A program made the translations under genes and the position numbers. The notes beneath the pieces were generated by a model, which saw nothing but the letters and a program-made list of their open reading frames with translations, searched no databases and was not told the origin of the DNA. DNA of 64,000 nucleotides from Lojkania enalia (lineage: Eukaryota > Ascomycota > Dothideomycetes > Pleosporales), in contig ML986747.1 in the NCBI GenBank assembly GCA_010094045.1, positions 1 through 64,000 on the forward strand, written 5' to 3'. Positions 11,560 through 21,269 of the stretch are shown here, piece after piece. The stretch's first letter is position 1. Every line of letters begins with the position of its first letter.

Positions 11560-12450
11560 GACTAAGAACCTTAGTTTATATCTAGTTTCTAGTTCGAATT
11601 CTACTATATCTTAAGCGTAAAGATTAAATTATCTACTACTTATTATAAAGAGACTAATAGATAGATAGAGATTATAAATAAGTATATCGATTAGAGACTG
11701 CGCCCTTTTATATCCTTCTACTAGAATAACTAGAGTTCTCTATTATCTATAATCGACTAAGTATAAGTAACTCTACCCTATATAACTATTAGAATATTCC
11801 CGTATTAGATCCTATATAGATCTAAGCTCTATTAGAGTTAGGATTAGAAATATTCTATTAATCCTATTACTATAATAGATAAATTAAATTATAAGGATAC
11901 CTTAGCTCTAGTAACTCGTATATATATAGCCTAAGAAACCGTAAAAGCTAATATTAAGAAGGTTTAAGATCGTATATAATCTATTATTAACTATTACTAG
12001 TAACTAATTAATTAGTAGATTAGTAATATAGTCTACCTAAATACTAAAAACCTTACGGTCTAAAGATTAAGCTAAAAGCTATCCGATTAATAGGAGAGCG
12101 TTTTTAAAGTACTAGAACAGGTTAGAAACTTATACTATCTATAGTTACCCCTAGAGTCGAGAATATATAATATCTTCGTATTAAACCTGCTGTATAAGAA
12201 CCCCTAGGACCCTCTACTAGGGTAAGAAGCTCTAAAACCACCCGCTATCGCTATTAAGGGGGTAGAAGAGTAGGAGGTTAAGAAAATACTAGCTAGTAAA
12301 CTATATTATAAGACTCTTAAATACTGTATAAAATAGGTAGGATATAATTTTAACCCGGTCTAATATAAAGCCTTAAATTTTATAGGTTTACTTTATAAGC
12401 TAAAAGCTTTTTATAATAAGTATCTAAATTAGCTAGGACCCTAAAAACCC
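11560..12450 (+). pseudogene. Gyp1-a integrase C-terminal part and chromodomain
   Basis: The frame resumes at the SDRGPQF position of the integrase core. At about 11635 it shows a TTYHxxTNRQTEIINKYI block, matching the HPQTDGQTERxNQ region with its catalytic Glu. The C-terminal integrase runs to about 12180 with the VFxVNLLxK-like block at about 12160-12200. A chromodomain follows at about 12250-12430: a VEExEVxKILASKLYYKTLKYxIKxVGY-type segment (Trp codons now TAG) and YKLKAFYNKYxN. Such chromodomains in chromoviruses are thought to guide integration to heterochromatin. The second copy at 13660-14550 is the assembly duplicate. Confidence 0.82.
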
Positions 12451-13475
12451 TAACTAAATAGATTAAGATATATAAGGATAGTATAGAGAATATAGATTAC
12501 CTAGTAGACGATAATATATAAGAGTTAAGTAGTAGATTAGAAAACTAAATTATAGGCCCGAAATTACTCCTCTATAGAATCCGGAGGGTCTAATAGCAGG
12601 CTGTTAGATACCTCTCTAGTTCTCTTCTTCTCTATTCTTCTTTCTCTTCCTTCCCTCTAAACTCCTCTTAAACCTTCTTTACTTTATTTTTAGCCGCCCG
12701 AGAGCGCCGCGATATTAGTTTAAAGGCTAGATACTAGAGCCTCTAAGGCTAAAACCTAATAGAGTAACTTAGTACTCTAGTAGAATAAAGCTATCTAAAT
12801 ACTAGCTGTAAGAAAGCTATCTTTCTAACTCTTTATAACCTAGGCTATAAGTACTAGACTATAAGCGAACTCTAAAATAGCTTTAAAGACTACCTTTTTA
12901 TTCTTCTTATCTCCGGCGTATTAGGCTGCTATCTATAGTTTAAGATGGCCCCGGAGGACTAGAAACTCCTCCTTATAATAGAAGGAGATCTATAAATACG
13001 TTAGTAGTAAGTACCCTACTAGTATTAGATGCGATTTATACGGGGTTATACTTTTTATTTTACGAGGTATAATACTTATATTTTTTTAATTTTAGGGACT
13101 AAAAGGTAAATATTATATACCGTCTATAGGCGAGCGCGTGTATAGCCTAAAGGTAGATAACCTAAAAGGCTTTTAAAGAGGCTTTAGAAGGCGGGCAAAG
13201 TAGTATATTAATTAATTTTTTCTATAAGATATTAGTAATACTTTAATAATTAATAGTTCTAAGGACGTATAATAATATATATAGAGTAGAAGTTGTTGTT
13301 TAGTTAAGGAAGCTTAGTTAACAGCAACCTAGCGATATACTAAGGCTAGTAAATACTTATTACTATACGCGACGAAATTTCAATATTAATAAACTGTTAT
13401 AATAGTAGTTACTAGCTAATATATAGGTTAATTATACTTACCGTAAAAACCTTACTTAATATTACGTTAATATAT
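12451..13475. other. Gyp1-a region between pol and 3' LTR
   Basis: No sense-strand protein is recognised. The stretch includes a C/T-rich patch at about 12618-12680 (A/G-rich on the other strand). The same region of Gyp1-c is at 57985-59035 in reverse. An antisense frame in it is listed separately. The region continues, after the duplicated block, to 15714. Confidence 0.6.
12564..13083 (-). pseudogene. Candidate antisense frame in Gyp1 3' region
   Basis: About 170 codons on the strand opposite pol, ending at a TAA (complement 12564-12566) that is shared with Gyp1-c (58514-59035, plus). Both copies read a similar series (a YKEEFLVLRG segment, KAILEFAYS, TASI, LEALVSSL) with stops only where Gln or Trp could have stood. 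After RIP such readings are easy to find in several frames, so this is weak evidence. I recognise no family. The assembly duplicate repeats it at 14664-15183. Confidence 0.3.
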
Positions 13476-13485
13476 NNNNNNNNNN
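13476..13485. other. Assembly gap of 10 N
   Basis: The run of exactly ten N is a placeholder between contigs. The sequence on its left (11386-13475) is repeated on its right (13486-15575). Confidence 0.99.
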
Positions 13486-15575
13486 TAACTAGAAGGTAGC
13501 TTTACTATTTACTGCAGCTGGGGGGGTATATTATAGCTAAACTATTTATAGTTAGCTTCTTAGCAGGTCTAGAGATATATATATAGTATATCTCGCATTT
13601 CTAGTTAATAGACGCAGTTTTTCTAACCCTTATTAGAGCTAGCCAGCTCTGATATTTTAGACTAAGAACCTTAGTTTATATCTAGTTTCTAGTTCGAATT
13701 CTACTATATCTTAAGCGTAAAGATTAAATTATCTACTACTTATTATAAAGAGACTAATAGATAGATAGAGATTATAAATAAGTATATCGATTAGAGACTG
13801 CGCCCTTTTATATCCTTCTACTAGAATAACTAGAGTTCTCTATTATCTATAATCGACTAAGTATAAGTAACTCTACCCTATATAACTATTAGAATATTCC
13901 CGTATTAGATCCTATATAGATCTAAGCTCTATTAGAGTTAGGATTAGAAATATTCTATTAATCCTATTACTATAATAGATAAATTAAATTATAAGGATAC
14001 CTTAGCTCTAGTAACTCGTATATATATAGCCTAAGAAACCGTAAAAGCTAATATTAAGAAGGTTTAAGATCGTATATAATCTATTATTAACTATTACTAG
14101 TAACTAATTAATTAGTAGATTAGTAATATAGTCTACCTAAATACTAAAAACCTTACGGTCTAAAGATTAAGCTAAAAGCTATCCGATTAATAGGAGAGCG
14201 TTTTTAAAGTACTAGAACAGGTTAGAAACTTATACTATCTATAGTTACCCCTAGAGTCGAGAATATATAATATCTTCGTATTAAACCTGCTGTATAAGAA
14301 CCCCTAGGACCCTCTACTAGGGTAAGAAGCTCTAAAACCACCCGCTATCGCTATTAAGGGGGTAGAAGAGTAGGAGGTTAAGAAAATACTAGCTAGTAAA
14401 CTATATTATAAGACCCTTAAATACTGTATAAAATAGGTAGGATATAATTCTAACCCAGTCTAATATAAAGCCTTAAATTTTATAGGTTTACTTTATAAGC
14501 TAAAAGCTTTTTATAATAAGTATCTAAATTAGCTAGGACCCTAAAAACCCTAACTAAATAGATTAAGATATATAAGGATAGTATAGAGAATATAGATTAC
14601 CTAGTAGACGATAATATATAAGAGTTAAGTAGTAGATTAGAAAACTAAATTATAGGCCCGAAATTACTCCTCTATAGAATCCGGAGGGTCTAATAGCAGG
14701 CTGTTAGATACCTCTCTAGTTCTCTTCTTCTCTATTCTTCTTTCTCTTCCTTCCCTCTAAACTCCTCTTAAACCTTCTTTACTTTATTTTTAGCCGCCCG
14801 AGAGCGCCGCGATATTAGTTTAAAGGCTAGATACTAGAGCCTCTAAGGCTAAAACCTAATAGAGTAACTTAGTACTCTAGTAGAATAAAGCTATCTAAAT
14901 ACTAGCTGTAAGAAAGCTATCTTTCTAACTCTTTATAACCTAGGCTATAAGTACTAGACTATAAGCGAACTCTAAAATAGCTTTAAAGACTACCTTTTTA
15001 TTCTTCTTATCTCCGGCGTATTAGGCTGCTATCTATAGTTTAAGATGGCCCCGGAGGACTAGAAACTCCTCCTTATAATAGAAGGAGATCTATAAATACG
15101 TTAGTAGTAAGTACCCTACTAGTATTAGATGCGATTTATACGGGGTTATACTTTTTATTTTACGAGGTATAATACTTATATTTTTTTAATTTTAGGGACT
15201 AAAAGGTAAATATTATATACCGTCTATAGGCGAGCGCGTGTATAGCCTAAAGGTAGATAACCTAAAAGGCTTTTAAAGAGGCTTTAGAAGGCGGGCAAAG
15301 TAGTATATTAATTAATTTTTTCTATAAGATATTAGTAATACTTTAATAATTAATAGTTCTAAGGACGTATAATAATATATATAGAGTAGAAGTTGTTGTT
15401 TAGTTAAGGAAGCTTAGTTAACAGCAACCTAGCGATATACTAAGGCTAGTAAATACTTATTACTATACGCGACGAAATTTCAATATTAATAAACTGTTAT
15501 AATAGTAGTTACTAGCTAATATATAGGTTAATTATACTTACCGTAAAAACCTTACTTAATATTACGTTAATATAT
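13486..15575. repeat. 2090-bp block duplicated across the N gap (second copy)
   Basis: It repeats 11386-13475 and then continues into unique sequence at 15576 toward the Gyp1-a 3' LTR. It therefore includes false second copies of the Cop1 3' LTR (13529-13654) and of the Gyp1-a integrase end and chromodomain. 15576-15714 is the last part of the Gyp1-a 3' region, with nothing else recognised. Confidence 0.95.
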
Positions 15576-15714
15576 AAACGTATCTCTATAAGTAACTGCA
15601 TATATTAGCCTTTACTAATAAATACCTTCTTAAAGAAATTTCTTTATACTAGAACCTATCTATAATAGCCCCGATTCCCTCCCGAACTAGCGTAGATAGG
15701 GACTATCAGCTTAT

Positions 15715-15728
15715 AAGAAGGGGGGTAG
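15715..15728 (+). promoter_or_regulatory. Gyp1-a polypurine tract
   Basis: A purine-rich AAGAAGGGGGGTAG-type tract lies immediately before the 3' LTR. Its complement appears in Gyp1-c at 57970-57984 beside that copy's LTR. Confidence 0.75.
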
Positions 15729-16007
15729 TATAATAATATAAAGAAATTATTCTACGAAAAGCTTTATATATAATCTTATCCTAAAGCTTTTTACTTATCT
15801 TATTCTACCTCTAGCTCCACCCCTTTTCCTATCTATATATAGTTATATACTCCCTTATAAGTAGCTTAGTAGTTTTTCTATATCCTTTCGTATAAGGCCT
15901 ATAGGTATTAATAGAATTCCTAGGTCTCTAATCCCCTATATACTCTTATATACCTCTAAGTAGATTCGTGCTATATTTAGACCTATTATCTTACCTACGC
16001 TATTATA
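15729..16007 (+). repeat. Gyp1-a 3' LTR
   Basis: This 279-bp LTR starts TATAATAATATAAAG and ends CTATTATA, RIP versions of the TGTAATAATG...CTATTACA tips of the solo LTR at 4184. The next five bases, TTATT (16008-16012), should be the target duplication, but its partner is outside the window. Confidence 0.92.
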
Positions 16008-16012
16008 TTATT

Positions 16013-16116
16013 AGTAGTTAGTTCAACTTAGTATATAATACTAAAGTAAAGTATAATATTACTAATAATAATATTTATAATTTTAACGAGATAGGCTTTT
16101 AGATAGATATTATATC
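16013..16116 (+). pseudogene. Fragment of a second Fot/pogo-like transposase
   Basis: A short frame reads YNTKVKYNI followed by NNNIYNFNEIGF, the signature that precedes the first catalytic region in Fot1/pogo transposases (usually NIYNFDExGF). It is not one of the five Fot copies here, since flanking residues differ. It is cut at 16117 by the start of the Cop2 LTR. No ends of the transposon are visible. Confidence 0.6.
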
Positions 16117-16320
16117 TGTTATGGGGATTTTCGGCTAGTCTACTAAGCTGTATTAGATATCGACGTACGATATTACGGTCGATATCACGCCGGATATTAC
16201 GCTGGATATTAGCTGATATACCCCTTTTTCATGTACATAAATATGGCCCGCTGGCCATCTTCAATCAACTAGTTCAGCTCCTTATCTCCCTCCCTAAGAC
16301 AAGATTCGCCTCTTACTACA
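16117..16320 (+). repeat. Cop2 5' LTR
   Basis: The proposed 204-bp LTR starts TGTTATGGGG and ends CTTACTACA. The end is fixed by the primer-binding site that follows. Since the 3' end of the element carries another family's LTR, there is no partner in the window to confirm the start. Confidence 0.65.
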
Positions 16321-16333
16321 GTTATAAGCCCGG
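16321..16333 (+). promoter_or_regulatory. Cop2 primer-binding site (GTTATAAGCCCGG)
   Basis: It is identical over 13 bases to 6401-6413 in Cop1, although the LTRs before it do not resemble each other. As in Cop1, the complement carries CTTATAA, an anticodon-loop-like sequence with UAU. Confidence 0.6.
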
Positions 16334-16399
16334 TTACCGCACTAAAATAACTGCAACTCAACCTTTTTATATATATATCGCGATCGATATTATACCTTT

Positions 16400-17800
16400 T
16401 TTATTTAGTATCGTAATATCGCGATATCATCATCGTTATTATTTACCAACGATTTTTTTAGGTACTTAGCTATTAGAATTACGTGCAAATTCTATACTTT
16501 ATAAGCCTATTAACACGCTGTATCGCGTTTAAGGCTATTTTATTCTCTAGTATCGATATATCCCAGCATATTTCTAGTATTATAACGGTTGCACACTCCT
16601 CTATAGCTATATCTAAGAAGAAGATATTTAGTACCTCTAGTAATTGGGAGGATTGGCTCGAGCAGCGTAAACTAATAGCTAGTAGGCTGAGGGTATAGGA
16701 ATATTTAGATCCAAGCGTACCTCCTGAAGAGGTTAAAATCTATAGGCTAGAACCTCCCCTCCCTAATATAGGTGAGTTCCAGACCCCGAAGATAAATCTA
16801 GAAGGGGAAATAGAAAGATACCCCTCTAGTAGAGTTATATATGAGGAGATAACCTCTATATAAACAACAGATTGGAACTAGGTAAGGGACTAGTATAACT
16901 GATAGAGGAAGGATTGGATTAAGATCGATGACGCTCTCTATACTATGTATAGCGATATCCTAACAATAATATCGCCTTAATATAAAGTAATACTTAGCGA
17001 CGATATAACTAGCTATAAGATTCTTAGAATCTTACAGGAAAAGTTAGCGCCTATTATCGAGTCGAGGGAGCAACTAATCTAGAAGGAATATTAAGCTCTC
17101 CTTAAGTACCTAACTAATAGAGAGGTAGAGAAGTAGCTAAATCAGTGGAATTAGGTAATCTATTATACTAAGGCTGCTGGCTTAGCAGAAGTTCAGGGCC
17201 TTAGAGCAGAAAAGAATTTTCTTCTAACAGTTGCTAAGAAAGATAAGGTGTAGGCGCTAATCTATATAGTACTAATCAATGCTAAAAATAAGCTAGGTGG
17301 GATTAATTAACCGATTCCTACGATTAAACAATTAGTATACCAATATGCTAATTACTATAGATGTTTTAATCTATAGAAGACGCTCAGCTTGTTTACAGCT
17401 TTACGACGTCTATTAATTCTTTAAGTAAATTCCGATAGTACTGCGCAGTAGTCTTAAGAAAAATCTGGTTTACGATCGCGTACTCTACTACCCTACTTCT
17501 ATAAGAAGCGGCACTTCTAGAGTAATTGCGAGTACGTAAACGAATCGATTAGGTTACTAAACTGGGTACTAGATTAGGAAATACTAAAAGCCCGAGATAA
17601 TATCTTAAATGGGAATAACTAGGGGAAAAAGAATACTCTAAAGGTAAATATAGAAAAATATAAGAAGTCGAAATCCTCGTTCGATAGTAAAGCCTCTATA
17701 AAGGCTACTAGCCTCTAGAGAAATACCCAGGTAATTTAAAGGGGCAATTTTTCAGCGAGTACTACCCCTGAGAAAGAAGATACTAGTATCCTAAATTAGT
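16400..17800 (+). pseudogene. Cop2 gag, lightly RIP-mutated
   Basis: A copia-type gag frame is readable in long runs, for example WEDWLEQRKLIASRLRV at about 16645-16695, interrupted by TAG at 16696 where Trp is likely. It continues through charged helical sequence to about 17560 and a polar, Ser/Thr-rich linker. The longest stop-free run (16483-16698) has no ATG and is only part of this gag. 16334-16399 shows only leader sequence. Confidence 0.7.
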
Positions 17801-20199
17801 AGATATTTGATCTAGGTTCTAATATCTATATATGCAACTTTAAGGCTTTTAGTTAGTAGACTACTTAGATAGCAAATTCTAAAGATAAAATCGCTGCAGG
17901 AGGTAGTATATACCCTATATTAGAATAGGGTACTATTATAATTACGATTAATTCTCCTGCGGGCCTGAGGGATATTAAACTAATAGAAGTTACTTACGTC
18001 CCTTAGTTGCTAACTAATATAATGGCCCTGATTAGAAATAGGGAATAGAGTATCTAGTTCGACTTAGGTAGAGATTGCCTTTACTAGTATAATTACTATA
18101 ATATCGTTTGTTATTTAGAGTAGTTTAACGGCTACTAGCTACTAGACGCGGACCTAGTAAAAAGGCCTCTACTCGATTTACTTTCTAGATATAAGACAGT
18201 TGTAGTAATTAAGGAAAAGCTTTTCTATCGCTAGCGACTAATGCGAATTATTTCTTCAGCTGAAGTGTACTAATTATTAGGCTACCCAGGTAGAGATTTA
18301 GTATTAGCCCTGCCTCAGGCAGCTGAGAGTATCTAGTTAAGCGATTAGGAAGTACTAGTATAGTAAGATTGCTAGATATATATATAAGCGAAGTTATTAT
18401 AGTAGATTAGCTAGCGTAGTTAGCTTTACCTAGCTACTAAACTATTCGAGAGAATCGCGATTAATATTATATAACTTCGGAAGGACTGTAAGAGGTGCTA
18501 TAATAGTAAAAGATACCTATTTTATACAGTTAATCAGGTGTCCCGGTAGTATAAGGGATTTACGATACACGATTAGTTAAAATCCACCCTTATAAAAGCC
18601 TTTAAAATACTGTTAGCAAAAATTAAACGATAGTATAAAAGAAAGATTATATATATCCGTATAGATAATAACTTAAGCTTCTTAGAACTTATAGAAGTAT
18701 TACTTAATTAAGGAATTGCGATTAAAGCTCGCGCGTCTTATACACCTAAGTAGAATAGCCTAGCAGAGCGAGTAGAATACTAAATTATAACCCGCGCGCG
18801 CGCTCTCGCGATAGAAGATAATATCTCTAATAAATATACTAATAAATTAGCTTATACGGTAATATACCTACTTAATAGGATGCTGATTATAAGCCTTCGA
18901 TTTAAAACCCTATATAAGGCCGTTTTTAGCTATAAACCGTCTCTTATTTACCTTTAGGTTATAGGATCGCGAGCGTACGTTTTAGATAAAACTCTGTTAA
19001 GAGGCGATAAACTAGCGTTATAGGTACTAATCAGGAAACTCTTGTGATACAGGAGTACGAATATATACTAAGTACTAATTCCGAAACTAAAACGGGTACT
19101 TAATACTAGGGACGTTATATTTAGCGATATTATATCTAGTAAGGAGGAGGAATATCCGCTAAAAGAATCCCTAGAGAAGATTCTTTTTTAAATTAATGAT
19201 ATTAAGAGCTCTATCGATAGTAGTAATAATAAAACGATTAAAGTCGTAGAAGCGATCTACAAGGATTAGCTGCCTAATTAAGATATCTCTACTGAGTCAG
19301 CAGGCAATTTAATTAGTAAGAAGGCCTATCAGTAGGAGAACACTATTTTTAAAGAACAAATCGACGATATTACTAGTAATTAGGGACTTCTAATACTAGA
19401 ATTAACACCAGCGCTAGCGCTAAAAAATCAGGATACCCCTGCAGCGCTGCTAGTAGATAGTAAAGATACTGTATTTGGCGATAATTTGCTATAAGGATGG
19501 CAACTGTCGCCTCCTTATACTTCTATACCCTTAAGAAGAATAAATAATACCCCGTAGAGGGAAGAAATTAGCAGCTAAGTATTAAGGGATAATATAATCT
19601 AGGGAGGTAGGTTCTTATATAGCCGCAGGCCGCCTTAGTTATACTTTACTACCTTCGCAGTACTGTCTAATAGCGAGCTAATACCGGCAAATTATATGAA
19701 GGAAACTCGTACTATCGGAAAATATCATCACAATCAGCTTCTGCTAGAACCAAAGCACTATAAGGATCTAAAGAATTACCCTTTCGGTACTAGCTTCTAT
19801 AAGGCCTATCGCGCTGAGTTACAGAAGTAGGAGGATATAGATACCTAGTAAAAGGTAATAATCCTCTAAGACTCTACTAAAATTCTTCTAGTAATGTGGG
19901 TATTTGCATATAAATTTAATGAGGACGGTTTCCTATATAAATTTAAGGCTAGATTAGTCGTACGCGGCGATCTGCAATCTTAATAGAGAGATATTTATAC
20001 TGTTATACTAGCCGCACGAACCTTTTACTTTCTAATATCGATTGCAACTTATTTTAAACTCGATATATACCAGTTCGATGTTGTTAATACGTTCCTTAAC
20101 TACCGATTAGATAGGTTAATATATATCTATATACTAGAAGGTTTCGTATATAAGTATAGAAAATATCTACAACTATAGAAAGCTATATACAGCCTTAAG
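17800..20199 (+). pseudogene. Cop2 protease-integrase and first part of RT
   Basis: A protease-like FDLGSNIYIC (normally D-S/T-G) lies at about 17810. The integrase runs from about 18250 to 19000, with IRIDNNLSFL, the SYTPKxNSLAERV block at about 18740 and LLNRM at about 18870. RT starts at about 19900 (WVFAYKFNEDGFLYKFKARLVVRGD), then YQFDVVNTFLN at about 20070 and KAIYSLK at about 20180. At about 20199 it jumps to Cop1-type RNase H, so the roughly 110 residues that carry the YVDD active site are missing. The remaining protein could not copy DNA even without its stops. Confidence 0.82.
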
Positions 20200-21060
20200 G
20201 TTGCAGCCAAGTATAGACTGCAGAAGTAGGGGTAGAGAAGCTATCCTGCGGTGCCTCTAGTCGATAACTACCTAGTATTAAGTACAGAGGAGCTAAACTA
20301 TTAGAGAACTAGATATTATTAGCAGCTAGTCGGATCCCTAAGATATCTAGCAGTCTATACGCGCCTAGATATTTCAAGAACTTACTCAGCTCTAGTAACC
20401 CATCTTAAGAATCCAGGACAGAGTTATATTCGAGTAGTAGAGCACGTCTGGAGATATGTAATTAGCACGAGAGGGCTAGGCTTGTAAGTATCTAGACTAG
20501 ATTAAGAAAATGCAACCTACCTCAGCGACGAGCGCGAGCTACTATTCTATAGAGTATTAGACGCAGCGTTCGCGGATAATTAGGAGACGTGTTACAGCTT
20601 ACAGGGCTACCTATTTAAGCTCTATAGCCTGCCTATCGACTGGAAAGTGATAATACAGCGCTCGGTCACCAAGTCGACAACTAAGGCTGAGCTGCTAGCT
20701 CTATCCATAGCAGGTAGCGAGCTGTAATAGTGGACCAGGGTCTTTAATCACGTAGGGTTCAGTATAGAGATAGTCCCTACGCTATTTTATGACAATCAGC
20801 AGACAGTAGGTATTGCTACTAAAGCAGTAGATAGACTATAGACTAGGTTACGTTATATAGACACTCATTAGATGTGGATTCGACAAGAAGTTGAAGTAGG
20901 AAAGTTACAGGTTAGCTGGAAGCCGACGAACCAGATGCTAGTAGACGGTCTTATAAAGGCACTGCCTAAGCAGAAGCACCTTACCTTTTTAAAGCAGCTC
21001 GGTCTTACAGAGGTACTTAGACTAGTTGACTAGAAGGCAGCTTTACTATTCACTGCAGCT
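20200..21060 (+). pseudogene. Cop1-family RNase H fused to Cop2 RT
   Basis: The sequence aligns base by base with 10559-11420 of Cop1, differing almost only by C/T and G/A changes. It includes AAFADNQE at about 20560 and RSVTKSTTKAELLALS at about 20660-20710. Cop1 carries more TA here than this copy, so this piece was mutated less and probably arrived later. Confidence 0.85.
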
Positions 21061-21154
21061 AGGGGGGTGTATTACAGCTATATAAAGGTACCTAGACTAG
21101 TTGACTAGAAGGCAGCTTTACTATTTACTGCAGCTGGGGGGGTATATTACAGCT
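21011..21154 (+). repeat. 69-bp tandem duplication over polypurine tract and LTR start
   Basis: Units 21011-21079 and 21086-21154 are nearly identical and separated by ATATAA. Each holds the end of the RNase H region, the G-rich polypurine tract and the first bases of the LTR. Cop1 has a single copy at this place. Confidence 0.85.
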
Positions 21155-21269
21155 AAGCTATTTATAGTTAGCCTCTTAGCAGGTCCAGGGATATATATGT
21201 AGCATGTCTCGCATTTCTAGTTAATAGACGCAGTTTTCCAACCCTTATTAGAGCTAGCTAGCTCTAACA
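21145..21269 (+). repeat. 3' LTR of Cop2, Cop1-family type
   Basis: The 125-bp LTR, TATTACAGC...CTCTAACA, is of the Cop1 family and unrelated to the 5' LTR at 16117. It is the least mutated of the Cop1-type LTRs here. Confidence 0.9.

Larger units (their letters stand above)
11386..13475. repeat. 2090-bp block duplicated across the N gap (first copy)
   Basis: It is identical to 13486-15575 at a constant offset of 2100 except for three transitions that I could see (12315, 12350, 12357). The block covers the end of Cop1, its 3' LTR, and the Gyp1-a integrase end, chromodomain and 3' region. Its right end is the N gap, as expected for two overlapping contig ends left unmerged. Confidence 0.95.
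1..16007 (+). mobile_element. Gyp1-a: degenerate Ty3/gypsy chromovirus, 5' end outside window
   Basis: This is the host element of the left quarter. In order it holds a leader and gag, protease, RT, RNase H, integrase, a C-terminal chromodomain, a non-coding 3' region, a polypurine tract and a 279-bp 3' LTR. The frame continues precisely across each nested insertion: a Fot transposon at its left, a solo LTR inside RT and a copia element inside the integrase. A second copy (Gyp1-b) gives the uninterrupted left flank. Stops are nearly all TAA/TAG at positions expected for Gln or Trp, as after RIP. The 5' LTR lies before the window. A contig overlap repeats 11386-13475, so the real element is about 2.1 kb shorter than drawn. 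Confidence 0.9.
16117..21269 (+). mobile_element. Cop2: chimeric Ty1/copia element with mismatched LTRs
   Basis: The 5' part (16117 to about 20199) is a copia family distinct from Cop1, with its own 204-bp LTR, primer-binding site, gag, integrase and the start of RT. From about 20200 to 21269 the sequence is the RNase H end and 3' LTR of the Cop1 family. The join falls at AAGG, which both sequences share, and removes the RT active site. No matching target duplication is visible at the outer ends. CA and TG are more frequent than in Cop1, so it has had less RIP. Confidence 0.85.

Noticed and set aside
12564..13083. Antisense Gyp1 frame as a proven gene
   Set aside because: After RIP, several frames look open if TAA/TAG are read as Gln/Trp, and the two copies differ almost only by transitions. 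Kept as a low-confidence candidate.
16483..16698. Stop-free plus-strand run of 71 codons
   Set aside because: It begins at GTG, not ATG, and is only one unbroken part of the Cop2 gag frame, which continues past a TAG that stands for Trp.
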